Part shown: in pieces, positions 34,585 through 44,435 of the stretch
Position numbering within the stretch: the first letter of the stretch is position 1
Layout of the letters: each line of letters begins with the position of its first letter
Source: Liopterus haemorrhoidalis
Taxonomy: Eukaryota; Arthropoda; Insecta; Coleoptera; Dytiscidae
Assembly: GCA_963971575.1 (NCBI GenBank)
Contig: OZ020611.1
Coordinates: forward strand, 62,095,381-62,159,380
Reading direction: 5' to 3'
DNA: 64,000 nt
Program-made: the position numbers and the translations under genes
The notes under the pieces: generated by a model
Database searches by the model: none
The model's input: only the letters and a program-made list of their open reading frames with translations
Told to the model about the DNA's origin: nothing

Positions 34585-34774
34585 CTTCGGGGTATTTGTA
34601 ATTCCATCACTGTTTATCATTTTGTATGAAAAATAGACCGCGAACCAAATGAGTTTGACACTCCTGCTGTTTGATATTGTTGTGTATATCAAAAACAAAA
34701 AAAGATCATAATTTCATTATTTGTTGATAAAAATGTGATTGTTATTCCAGGTATAATTTTTATTTGATATCCCC

Positions 34775-34995
34775 CAAAATTTTTTCTTCTATAAATACAT
34801 TTTTGTTTATATTTTTTGCAGGATATATTTTTGAAGTCTCAGTATTTGTCGTACATGTGTTCAGTTCTCTAAATCCAGCCGCTTGTCCTGAATGCTGAAC
34901 GGGCAGACTCATGTGACGGAATAAGGATTTCTTGATTATAACTACGAAAGCCTAAAAATATCAAGGGGATGTGTATTTTCAATTAATTTTAATAA
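34775..34995 (+). repeat. Repeat R, 3' part
   Basis: Shares 'acatttttgtttatattttt' and, at 34900-34960, 'cagactcatgtgacggaataagg' split words with the tail at 45620-45690 ('ggaataaggatttcttgatta'). The 5' blocks are missing. Confidence 0.5.
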
Positions 34996-35044
34996 AATCA
35001 CAATCATAATAAAATATAGCTTATATATTGTAAAATGCCGTTTT

Positions 35045-35975
35045 ATGCCGGGTTTACATTGGTAGAGTAAAAGAGCTAGTAACTAGCGCAAGTAACTTGA
35101 AACTAGTTACTATCCATGTGTAAACAGTTGACAATATGACTAATAGAATACTAGCTTCTAGTAGTTGGACTAGGATAGTAGCTAGCTCGTCGACGTATTT
35201 ACTAGGTACTATCTTTTCCCCTACTACGCAAAATTGCTCCATTTCAAATTGGCGACAAGCGGTAACCTGTCATAACAAATAGAAAAACCCCCATCTCAGG
35301 TAAGTTATAATTTATTTACATAAATTGCGTAACATTAATTTAGTAATTGATGATTTTTGAAATCATCTGTGAAATAGCTGCCTTCGATACACGAAAAAGA
35401 TGTTATAGACTAGGATAACTATTTCCCGTGGCTAGCAAATAAAGCGTTAATTCCAATTTTATTTTTGCTGGAATCGCATCCCTCATTAGTGTATCAGTTA
35501 AGAACATTTAATAGCCTATTAAAATCATCTGGTGTCATTCTTAAACACAGTCTGTACTCTTTTTGATCTTCCACAGCCAATTCGCGAAATAGAAGGGCTG
35601 ATGCGCCATGGGTAGCTCTTCTATCAATCAGCTTTTTAACCCATTTTCGTTTAGGCTCATATTCTGTACCGATTGCTTCAATAAGACAGCAGTTATTTCC
35701 TCCACAAGAAATGATAATACAAAATACCATTTTTTAATGGCATCACGCCGGCGACGATGTATATTCATATTCATAAACTATTTTTTGCAAAAATATAATT
35801 GCACAACAAAATCACAGTGAAGATGTCAAATGTGTTTTGACACTTACTATCCAGAAAATAAGATAGTATGCCAATTGTGTACGAACACCTACTATCCCGA
35901 AAATAAGATAGAGTAAAGCGCGTAGTACTTGCGCTAGTTACTAGCTCTTTTACTCTACCAATGTAAACCCGGCAT
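35045..35975 (-). mobile_element. PIF/Harbinger transposon, internally deleted, 50-bp perfect TIRs
   Basis: 35045-35094 (starts ATGCCGGGTTTACATTGG) and 35926-35975 are exact inverted copies over 50 bp. Candidate 3-bp flanks are TTA and TCA (2 of 3), compatible with the TWA target of this superfamily. 'agatagta'-type words are repeated inside the right end. The element is 931 bp against several kb for complete ones, and carries only the N-terminal part of the nuclease. Confidence 0.88.
35320..35730 (-). pseudogene. PIF/Harbinger transposase N-terminal fragment
   Basis: The minus-strand frame from 35730 reads KRKWVKKLIDRRATHGASAL, then LFRELAVEDQKEYRLCLRMT and PDDFNRLLNVLN. After a frame break it continues LMRDAIPAKIKLELTLYLLA, TGNSYPSL and FRVSKAAISQMISKII. 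This is the N-terminal half of HARBI1-like nucleases: '+R+WV+..+..R...GA...L..EL...D...Y...LRM....F..LL', then 'I....KL...L.+LATG.S+.SL...F+VS...IS'. The DDE catalytic residues lie further on and are deleted. The gene points inward from the right TIR. Confidence 0.78.
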
Positions 35976-36084
35976 CAGCCAGTACTATCAACTATGTAAA
36001 CAAAATACTTATCCGTGCCGAGTCACAGTTTGTAAGCCTTGGTATTTAACCCAAAGAAGTTAACAAACTAGAGTTAAAACTTTT

Positions 36085-36320
36085 ATATTTAACTACAAGT
36101 TGGAAATACCAAGCCTCAAACGATCTTCTAGCAGTGTGGAGGATAGTTTTTTTAAATAATTTAACATAGAAAATGATCGTTCAGTACTGAGCGTGATAAA
36201 TTTCTTTATATGTAACATTTGCAAATATTTTCTAGCTGATTTTGGTGGTAGGTTAGTACATTTCGTATATTAGAAAAGTTACTTTGCCATAACTGGTATT
36301 CGGAAGTTAATTTTTTTACA
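36085..36320 (-). pseudogene. hAT transposase C-terminal remnant
   Basis: On the minus strand, 36215-36110 reads TLSTERSFSMLNYLKKLSST, then LLEDRLRLGISNL and a stop. STERSFS.L..LK..L+S...EDRL..L is the hAT C-terminal signature, from a different subfamily than the two longer frames in this window. No TIRs are found, so this is an older fragment. Confidence 0.6.
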
Positions 36321-36369
36321 GTCTCTTAAATCAGAAGAATATAAAATTAATATATTCAAGTGTAGGCTG

Positions 36370-36510
36370 TCGTTGAAACATAATGAAAATAGAACTCATA
36401 ATAAAAACTCAGTTATGTTTAAAAAATTTTAATTTATTTATACGTATTTCGGCTTATGAGGCCATCATCAGAATACAAAGAGTTTACAGAACCGAACAAA
36501 TATATACTAT
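36370..36510. repeat. Possible Penelope-like element terminal fragment
   Basis: Reading the minus strand, '...gatgatggcctcataagc' and 'cgaaatacgtataaat' resembles the recurring 'GATGATGGCCT.ATAAG.CCGAAA' motif at the ends of many Penelope-like elements in animals. No coding part is present. Confidence 0.4.
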
Positions 36511-36594
36511 CATCAATAGAGCAATTAGGAATTAAAATAGGTTCTGGAATTAAAATAGCTAAGGAATAAAAAATATGTTAATTAAATCTATATT

Positions 36595-36910
36595 TTAGCT
36601 GATTTTTTATGATTAAATCCAAAAATTGCTTAAAAACGGTTATTCTATGGTAAGTGTCAACGTTTATATTGTTAAATATTTAATAAAATCAGAACTTTTA
36701 CTGAAAATACATACATAATAAAATTATACACATTTTTGAAATGATATTTCTTTATTTCTATTGATCTTGTCGTCCTTGAACAATTTTTGGGGGTGCATAT
36801 ACACCCCACCATCTTTTCAGTACGCCATTGCACATTCTAATAAAAGGACACAGTTTGGCTAGCTTTGCCTCGGACGCCAAAAGAGCTAACGACAGTTCTG
36901 CGTCTGCGAA
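36595..36910. repeat. Repeat pair Z, copy 1
   Basis: Shares 'tctatattttagctg', 'aatccaaaaatt/gg', 'ttattct', 'aataaaattatac', 'tttaaaatgatatttc'-like blocks and 'cgccaaaagagcta' with 63325-63645 in the same order. The right end of both copies ends in a hAT-like terminus: 'gcgccggctttg' at 63630-63641 is the inverse of CAAAGCCGGCGC. Confidence 0.55.
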
Positions 36911-38195
36911 TCTAATTGCTATTTCTAAACATATAAATGTAATTAAATGTTCTATTATTTTACCATCGACTTCTAATAAACATTTTATTGGAGTTTTTGC
37001 TGTTATCACGTTTATTACACTGGCATTTTGAACCATAGGTAATTATCTTCTGTTTTGGCTTTAATGTCTAAAATTAAATAGTACCTACGAGCAGCAAGTA
37101 GGTATGTAAGCATACTAATTTACATCAATATGATCTTAAGTCCACTTTAAAGATCGATGGTACTAACTACCTTATTTCCTAATATGTATTTCATTATCTT
37201 CTTTCCAATTTATCAGTTTTAATTTTTGACGTTAACATAAAAATAATATTGTGTGAACTTGTCTTAAGTCCTTAGTTTCACCCCACAATTTATGAGTAAA
37301 CTCAGCCAGTAAAAGAAACCAACAAACTCAATACATAACCACTAATATATTAAACTGGTCAACTGTAAACACTTGTGGATACTTTAAGTTAGTGGAAAGT
37401 AGTATAGATAATCTTTAAGATGTATACAAACGGTTTTGGGATAGTATTAAATGGTGTGTTTAGTTGATGGATTAATATCAAATGTTATTTCTGCACACTT
37501 GTGGCAACGTTGAATGTTTGGGTTTGACATGGGGCAAATTTATCTGTTGGAAATCTTGAAAACTGTTTTTTTTATGAGGGTTTCTTAGGGTTCTGTTGCT
37601 TCGGGGGTGAAATTACAATTGGACATCGTAAAATTTAAGGGATGGTGTATGGGAAACTAATAATTGTAAAATGGGAAAGTTACTTTATAGATTTAAAAAA
37701 AAATCGTTAAAATATTGGGTACTATTCTACTTTAGCACACCTACCTTATTGCGCATGCGTGCAGTGTTGGCAATAGTAAAATGTAATATATCAATTTTAA
37801 TAATTTAAATTTAATATCAGTTTATTAAATGATTTTATTTATAAGAAATATAGAAATAAGTAATATTCATTTAATTTCTACTGTGATTTTAGTTTTAACA
37901 TATAATTGTAGTGTAAATTTAATATAATATTTATTTCCACTTTTCTCTGTTGTAGTTACACAGATCAATTGTGTAAAAATTTACTGTGTAATAACGTTAC
38001 TACAAGATAAAATATTATAAAAAGTATAATGACTTTCATTCATGATAGTAACTGACCTTGCTCATAGTGACACATTTAGTTACTAAAATCATAGTAACTG
38101 AGTTACAGAATTGGTCTGATAATCCTAATATACAGTAATCCTTCGATTTGTGTGGTTTCGAAATTGCACGAATGTGTAATTATTACTAATATTTC
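36911..38195. other. Unassigned AT-rich spacer
   Basis: No gene, TIR or repeat of this window is recognised. Confidence 0.4.
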
Positions 38196-38201
38196 GGTAT
38201 A

Positions 38202-38881
38202 CGAGGGTTGCCTTTTATATTTCGGAATTTGAGATCAAAATCAATTATTTATCAACAAAAATGGCTTTATTGTTTTTCAAAATATTCTCCATGAAGATCA
38301 ATACACTTACATGCGTTTGAACCAATTTTCAAAGCTCTTTTTCCACTTCGATTGAGGCATTTTCCACTCAGATTATCAAATTATGTGGGATCCAACGCAA
38401 AAAAATCTTTTTGACGGCTAAATGTTCAGGCAATTTTGAATGTATGCTGGTCCCACTAATGCCCAAGGATACCTTAATCTCACGATAAGTCACATGACGA
38501 TCTTGCAGTATCAGTTCAGGCACAGCATCAATGTTTTCCGGAACAACGAAATTCGTCCTTAAGCGAACTACGGCCACGATTGAAGTCGGCACACCATTGA
38601 TAAAAAGTAATGTTTGATGGTGCTTCATCGCCAGAAGTCGTATTAAGTTCATCGATGCACTGTTGTTGAGTTAATCCACGTCGAAAAATGTTCACGGTTT
38701 AATTCCATTTTTAGCCGAGATTAATTTTTTCAAGTTGCTGTAAAAAACACGAATAGCACTCGTGCGGCAAAACGTTCTGAGTACGTATACCGTCAAAAAT
38801 GTCAAACTTTACGATAGAAGCGTCAATTGTCAGATGGCAGCACAGTTTAGCGCAATCCCGAAATATAAGAGGCAACCCTCG
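38202..38881 (-). mobile_element. Internally deleted mariner, both TIRs intact
   Basis: The ends CGAGGGTTGCCTTTTATATT and (minus) CGAGGGTTGCCTCTTATATT match except one base. Both are flanked by TA (38200-38201, 38882-38883). The 680-bp interior, on the minus strand, keeps the transposase start (KIELKREHF) and a later HTH piece, then joins to the C-terminal end (KWKKSFENWFKRM) near 38330. TGDES and the other catalytic motifs are absent. It belongs to the same family as the remnant at 26925-27885, whose upstream DNA it shares. Such derivatives can still be moved by a full-length transposase. Confidence 0.85.
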
Positions 38882-39059
38882 TACATGGTAAAAATGACGA
38901 ATTCCTCTGTTTTTCCAAATTTTTCAAAAAAGTTTCTTTTAAAATAAAATGTATTGAAGCTTTCAAATTTTATTTATTTATATGCGAACAAATTGTTATA
39001 TTTGTTATAAATTTTAGTCAATTGTTAATAAATTTTATTGAATACTTACACAGATATTA

Positions 39060-39458
39060 TACTCTATCTCAGAAAAACTGGTAGTAATAAAATTTATTAT
39101 TTGTAAAAAGTTATTGTTTTTTCACACAGAAGCGGCAAAACAAAAGCGACAAAATATGAATAGTTCGAAACGAAATATTGTTAAAAACAACCGAGTGTGC
39201 CGCACATATTATATGGGAATACGAACTAGGGTTAAACACAATAGACCATAAAAATTTGACCCTAAAATTTTGAGGAAAAATATGGTCACAGGGGTTGTTT
39301 AATGATATGATAAATATGGTCACAGGCGAGCGTTATTAAAATGATAAATAGTAATATAGAAATACACAAAACCAATTTAAACGTGTTTAAAATGTGCACG
39401 CCACTGGTAACTGCCTGACAAAATGATTTATTACTATCAGTCTTTCTGAGATAGAGTA
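39060..39458. mobile_element. 399-bp TA-flanked inverted-repeat MITE, copy 2
   Basis: Starts TACTCTATCTCAGAAAAACT and ends 'tctgagatagagta', with TA on each side. It matches 28453-28853 closely over its whole length, with scattered substitutions and small indels. Confidence 0.85.
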
Positions 39459-39460
39459 TA

Positions 39461-40060
39461 ATTAAATGCAACAGCGCAACTATGATTTGCATTGCGCGTA
39501 TTGTGTATTCGTACTGCGCGATATTTTTCAGAACATAACCCTCGCGCAAATCGAGGTATTATTGTAGTTACGAAAGTGTCTAAAATTGTGTACTTGTAAA
39601 ATACATATTTTCATAACTAACCTGACCCTTTGAGGTAGATAGGTATAATAAATTTTAATAAGCACATGAATATTCAGGCTTTTTTGCATAACTATTTTTA
39701 TTTTAAAATAAAAAAAAAACTTTTCCAGACTATTACCTAACTTATTTAAATAATTGTAATTTACAGAATAGTTTATTTATACATTTGACCTTTGAAATAT
39801 ATTACGACGTTTTTTTGGTAATTTATTTTTTATCTTCCTTTAAAAATACAATATCTCCGTTTAGAAATCGCCGTATGATATTTTCAGTTATTCAAATAAA
39901 ATTTCAAATAAATAAATAATAAATTAAATAGCTCAATCTTAAATCCAGTAGATTTATGTTTTTCGAATTTAAGTAACTTAACAATTAACCAAGAAGAGTT
40001 TTTAAAGTTACTCGTTTTTTGATGTTATTCGTTATTATGAGTTTGAAATTCAACGAAATT
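39461..40060. other. Unassigned AT-rich spacer
   Basis: Nothing recognised. Confidence 0.4.
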
Positions 40061-40068
40061 ATTCAGAA

Positions 40069-40463
40069 CTAGCTGGAGTACCCGTACCCCGTACGGTTTC
40101 TGTTATGATATTTTTGTTGTAACTTAATAAGTGAGATATTTCAATTTCAAGTAGAATCAGAGCCGTAGCAATGTTTTTGGCGCCCTTGGCAAATACTTAA
40201 AATAGCGCCCTCGGGAAATACTTAAAGTAGACACTTGTAAATTTTGTAAATTAATTTTACCTAAAATAGCGCCATTTTTATATTTTTTCATTTTATTTAA
40301 GGAGGGCATTATTTTTATTTTTATTTTAATATACAGGTGAAAATATAAGTGATGGCCTAAAAAAACCTCCTCACCTCTAAAATATAAGTGATGACCAAAA
40401 ATAAAAAATCAGCTGTGGCCACCACAGGACCGACCGCCATAATAAAGTACTTATATATATAGA
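40069..40463 (-). mobile_element. Short Helitron-like element with a nested hAT-like end
   Basis: On the minus strand it starts TCTATATATATAAGTAC and ends with a hairpin CCGTACGGGGTACGG (6-bp stem) followed by CTAG and then T. The base before the 5' TC is G, not A, so the 5' edge is less sure, and the same 5' region appears at 42705-42770. Inside, 40157 onward begins CAGAGCCGTAGCAATG, the terminus of the hAT MITE at 50188, followed by copies of the 39-bp minisatellite motif. Confidence 0.5.
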
Positions 40464-40489
40464 CTAGAAATAACTTGACCTAATATTTT

Positions 40490-40830
40490 CTAACAGAGAT
40501 ATTATTTATCATGACCATGGAAACGTTACATATAAATATGAAAAAATTGAGACTTATGTTAATTTATAAAATTAACATAAGAATAATAATAATAATAATA
40601 AATAACATTTCATTAAAACTTATTATTAAATTTCGAAAAATGTTACAGAAATTATTCGAAATTTTTCGTTTTATCAAAAAACGTCTCAAATAAAAGTTAT
40701 TAGTTATTGCTTTTATAGCAACTTTTGTTTAATAAATTTTTTCGAGATATTTTTCTGTTGTGAAATATTCGCAAAAATCTTAAAATCGACACGAGTAAAC
40801 TCTCATTTTTAGTCAACCGATTTTTACCAA
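40490..40830 (-). repeat. Repeat X-related copy
   Basis: In reverse complement it shares with 6165-6400 'actcgtgtcgattttaagat', 'aataacttttatttgagacg' and 'aacgtttccatggtcatgat'. It contains an (AAT)n run at about 40575-40593. No coding capacity is seen. Confidence 0.6.
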
Positions 40831-40894
40831 AAGTTGATCAACTCGTGCCATTAATAGCAGAAGCTTAAATATGAAGTTTCATAAAAATCCTTTC

Positions 40895-41070
40895 AGCCGA
40901 ATTTGCTCTCACGTGTACATAGACAGACGGACAGACAAACAGACAGCAGACAGATAGACAGATATCATGCTAAAAATAGTCAAAACGTTATGTGGGGACC
41001 TCAATTCGTGAAGATCCATCGAAATCTCGAAATGTCAAAATCGGTATGATCACAATACAGCCCTTATATA
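40895..41070 (+). repeat. Retroposon 3' tail with (GACA)n microsatellite
   Basis: 'acagacggacagacaaacag' is followed by 'ccatcgaaatctcgaaatgtc' and 'gatcacaatacagcccttat', the same order of words as at 45125-45271. This resembles the 3' end of RTE-type LINEs or their SINEs. No coding sequence precedes it. Confidence 0.4.
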
Positions 41071-41079
41071 TGTTGGCGG

Positions 41080-41235
41080 TCGGTAAAAAGGTTTATGCAC
41101 GGTAAAATTGGGTCTGTCGAACAGTAAGCTATGAACGGTTGAAATGTTCTATCAAACTGCAAGATAAGCACGGTAAAAATGTTCTTTCACGGTTAAAAAG
41201 ATCATTCGAATAATAAGTTATGCACGGCGAAAATA
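41080..41235 (+). repeat. Degenerate ~40-50-bp tandem repeat (CACGGTAAAA)
   Basis: Four to five degenerate units carry 'gcacggtaaaa' or 'cacggttaaaa', spaced 35-50 bp, with 'ataagctatg' or 'aataagttatg' ahead of some of them. Confidence 0.5.
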
Positions 41236-41239
41236 GCAC

Positions 41240-42400
41240 AAAATTTTTTAATTTTTTAATTTAATTTAATTTTTAATTTAATTTTAATTTGTTTATTTAT
41301 ATCCAAAGTACAAGATAAAATATATAGATTTTTACAAATAATAATAATATTAATAATTTGTACTATGGAAAAAGGCCCATGATCAGTCATTGTAATAACA
41401 CAAAGACTCTTCTTCCTCATGAGCCCCATTAATGGGCTATTCATTTTGTTTCGTTATGAGGAACTCTTTTAACGTTACGAGAACCTTTTTAAAGTAGCTG
41501 AAGATTTACACTCTTTTATTTATTGTACTTAGAGAAAACAATAACTTTTTTTTAAGTTCCATTTGTATATGTGTATCAGTTGTAAATACTGAAATAATGA
41601 AAAAATAAATCGCATTAAAACTGCTGCTTCCTAAATTTAATTTTTTGTACGTTTTTTGCTAAAATGGCTCTCCGTTCCCGACTCTACGTTTGCAAAATGT
41701 TCCCGACTCCTGGGCTAGGGCTAAGGTGAGATCTTCTTGTTTGATTCCGGTGTGAATTTAAAACATAATTTGAAGGTTAATAATTTAACAGCTGAAAGAA
41801 ATAAACTAAGTTATTAAAGTAGTTTCAAAAGTCTATTTGTATCAAACAATATTTTTAAATAAAACTTAACAGTACTTATTATTATTGTATATTATTAAAA
41901 AGTCAATAAAGCTCAATCATAGCATGTTTCTTATTTTAAAAAACTTTATTACAAATAACAAAATGATTTATGTCAAAAAGATTCTCGCTTGAATGAACGT
42001 TGTTGAAACAAGTGACGTCACGGCTTCTTCTCGGTATTGGCGCTAAATATAGTAAATAAACGTCTGCATTTACGTTCCCACTTGTCGTGTTTATCCCCTG
42101 CCTTTACTCTCTTATACTTGTTCCCAAAAAACAATTAAATGAACCAAACTTAAAAAAATAGAAACTGTAATATCGCAAAAAGTATTAGTTATTAATTAAA
42201 AAAATATGAAAATAGTTTTTTAAACTACGAAAATACTCTTCAATGTTTATTCTTTAATATTCTGCAATGTTATCACTGAAAAATTATTATTAACAATTAA
42301 AAATAAAAAAATGAGTATGCCATAATACCTTAAATATATTAGTTTCAGATGATTATAAGATAAGGTGACCATAAAGATAGGCTAAGTGCCAAACATATTA
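41240..42400. other. AT-rich spacer
   Basis: The first 50 bases are '(attttta)n'-like and could be a LINE tail. Nothing else is recognised. Confidence 0.35.
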
Positions 42401-42408
42401 ACTATGTT

Positions 42409-42850
42409 GACCATATGTCCCGAATTTGCCGGGACAGTCCCGAATTTCCGACTTGCGTCCCGAATGTTTTCAGAGTATTTAGTTTTCAGTATTTAACAGT
42501 ATTTAACAAAAGTTACTATAAAAGCAATAACTAACTACTTTTATTTGAGACAATATTTGATAAAACGATTTTGAAAAAAATTTCTAAATTTTTTTTAAGT
42601 ATCTAATTTTTCTTACTTATATGTAACGTTTCTATGGTTATGATAAATAATATCTATGTTAAAAAATATTAGGCCAAGTTATTTCTACTCTGCTGCTAGA
42701 ATATTTATACAAGTACTTTGTGATGGCGGTCGGTCCTGTGGTGGCCACAGCTGTTTTTTTTTGCAGATATCATCTCATAATCATCTGAAAAGTGTAGAAT
42801 ACAAATAATGGCCAATATATATATATATATATATATAGATTTAAAGCCTT
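42409..42850 (+). repeat. Mosaic: decayed hAT end, repeat X-related copy, Helitron-like 5' region
   Basis: 42409-42480 ('gttgaccatatgtcccgaat') matches the inverse of the right end of the hAT at 5532-6098. 42485-42720 matches repeat X ('caaaagttactataaaagca'). 42713-42765 ('gatggcggtcggtcctgtgg') matches the 5' region of the Helitron-like element at 40463. A (TA)n run lies at 42817-42838. Confidence 0.55.
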
Positions 42851-42859
42851 CAAATTTAT

Positions 42860-43500
42860 TAACACAGATGAGTGAATAAATTTTAAATTATAATTATTTT
42901 ATTGATAAAATTTTATAACACTGTGGGCATTTTTTGATTAAACTTAATCTGTAACTAACATTATTTCTAAGTTCCTAATAATCTACTCTAACTCCTACAA
43001 ATCCATTAAAAAATTAATTGTACATGTATTATCTTTGAAAAATATTAATACTTATCATATGATACAAAACTAAATATAGTATACAAAAAAATGAATGTAG
43101 CACACTTTATTATCTTATTGTGAATGGGCATTAGCTTCATAACTCCTTACCTTATCAAAACAGCTCTTATCTTAGTGTGTTGCTGATAAAAGGTCGTGGA
43201 CCTGACTTCCAGCTAACAATAACCGCTTAGTTTCAGCATACTGTGCAACACTATTTTAATTTATTTGCGTATACGGTATGTGATTGGTATTTCTTAATTA
43301 GTGAAATACAAAGAGCTATTCAAAAACATATGTAAATGAATGTTTTTTCTGCTTAATTCAGGACGTTTTTCATACTAATTACTTAAATTGAGTTAGTTGT
43401 CACAGTTAAATATATTTTTGTAAATATGCATAAGCCTCTTGCTCTTTTCCTTTTGTCGGATTCTCAAAATCATCAGATATAGTTCCATAAAGAACTTCGT
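42860..43500. other. Unassigned AT-rich spacer
   Basis: Nothing recognised. Confidence 0.4.
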
Positions 43501-43502
43501 AG

Positions 43503-43641
43503 CTATAATGCGTTCAAAGGTGAGTTTGCAGCAGGGCCGCCCCTAGCATTAGCGGGGCCTGGGACAAAACTGGAATTGCGGGGCCCCAAAACTGGATTTG
43601 CGGGGCCCCAAAACTGGATTTGCGGGGCCCCATCTATATAT

Positions 43642-43728
<87 letters not shown>

Positions 43729-44251
43729 ATTGTTTCTTTAATATTATTAACTATTAAAAAAGTACACATACTTGAATTCAATGAAAATATAATATTTTTC
43801 CAACTATTTAGAAAACTTAGAACAATGTTTTTAATGTATTTTATTATTTTATTACTTGACGGTCGAAGTGCGGGGCCCATACAGGCGCGGGGCCTGGGGC
43901 AGGTGCCCCACTTGCCCCCGCCTAGGGGCGGCCCTGGTTTGCAGTATAGCTCTTATGGCAAATGGGAGAGGTGTTGCCAAATGTTGTAAAAGTGTCAAAT
44001 GTGTCAATTATAATAATATGAAAAACTCGTATGATTTACAAAAATCAACTCTTATAAAACTCAAAATAACACTCAACAAAAACAAATGGCCATTTGTAGA
44101 ATACTGCTTCTTCACAAATCAGCGCGTTTTAGAGCTGGCAACGTCGACAAGCAAGAAAACGATAGCGTCATTGTGTAAACCCATTAGAGAGTATGAAAAA
44201 GAACTACTCCATATGCCCTGTACTGCAAACTCACCGTTGAACGCACTATGG
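43503..44251. repeat. Inverted-repeat element interrupted by a hAT MITE
   Basis: 'ataatgcgttcaaaggtgag' near 43507 is mirrored by 'ctcaccgttgaacgcactat' near 44232, and the inverted match continues through 'tttgcag' / 'ctgcaaa'. The left arm is split by the hAT element 43532-43936. Without it the unit would be about 335 bp. A partial copy is at 13110-13190. Confidence 0.6.
43532..43936. mobile_element. hAT-type MITE with a long (TA)n core, perfect target duplication
   Basis: The ends CAGGGCCGCCCCTAG and CTAGGGGCGGCCCTG are exact inverted copies. GTTTGCAG is repeated exactly at 43524-43531 and 43937-43944. 'gcggggcccc' words are repeated beside both ends (three in tandem at 43580-43632, period about 25 bp). 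A (TA)n run of about 80 bp occupies 43647-43726. The long frames here are artefacts of the TA run. Confidence 0.92.
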
Positions 44252-44435
44252 GAAATCTATTCAGTCCTGTGCAATCAGGGACCTGAAGCTGAATTTATTT
44301 AGGTTCGAGTTCAGATTCAGTGTATTAATTTCGGTATGGTTTCAGGTTTAGGTTCAACAACATATTTTTTTTAGGTTCAAGAACCTAATTTTTTTCAGAT
44401 TCGGCTTCGGGTTTAATGAATATTTTAAATAAAAT

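Larger units (their letters stand above)
33705..34666. mobile_element. Outer hAT-like element, split by a second hAT
   Basis: The right end, read on the minus strand, is CAGGAGTGTCAAACTCATTT, a common hAT terminus. The left side keeps 'ctcatacggcccgcat' and 'tggcccctgaagcgttcatg', typical of the same end but with the terminal bases mutated near 33705. No target duplication is recovered. The middle is the insertion at 33875-34584. Confidence 0.55.

Noticed and set aside
43503..43989. Overlapping 125- and 137-codon frames with long YIYIYI runs
   Set aside because: They are translations of the (TA)n microsatellite inside a hAT MITE on both strands, with no conserved protein on either side.
43856..44302. 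148-codon plus-strand frame
   Set aside because: It starts in the right end of a hAT MITE and continues through an inverted-repeat element. The composition shifts at the MITE boundary and no family is recognisable.
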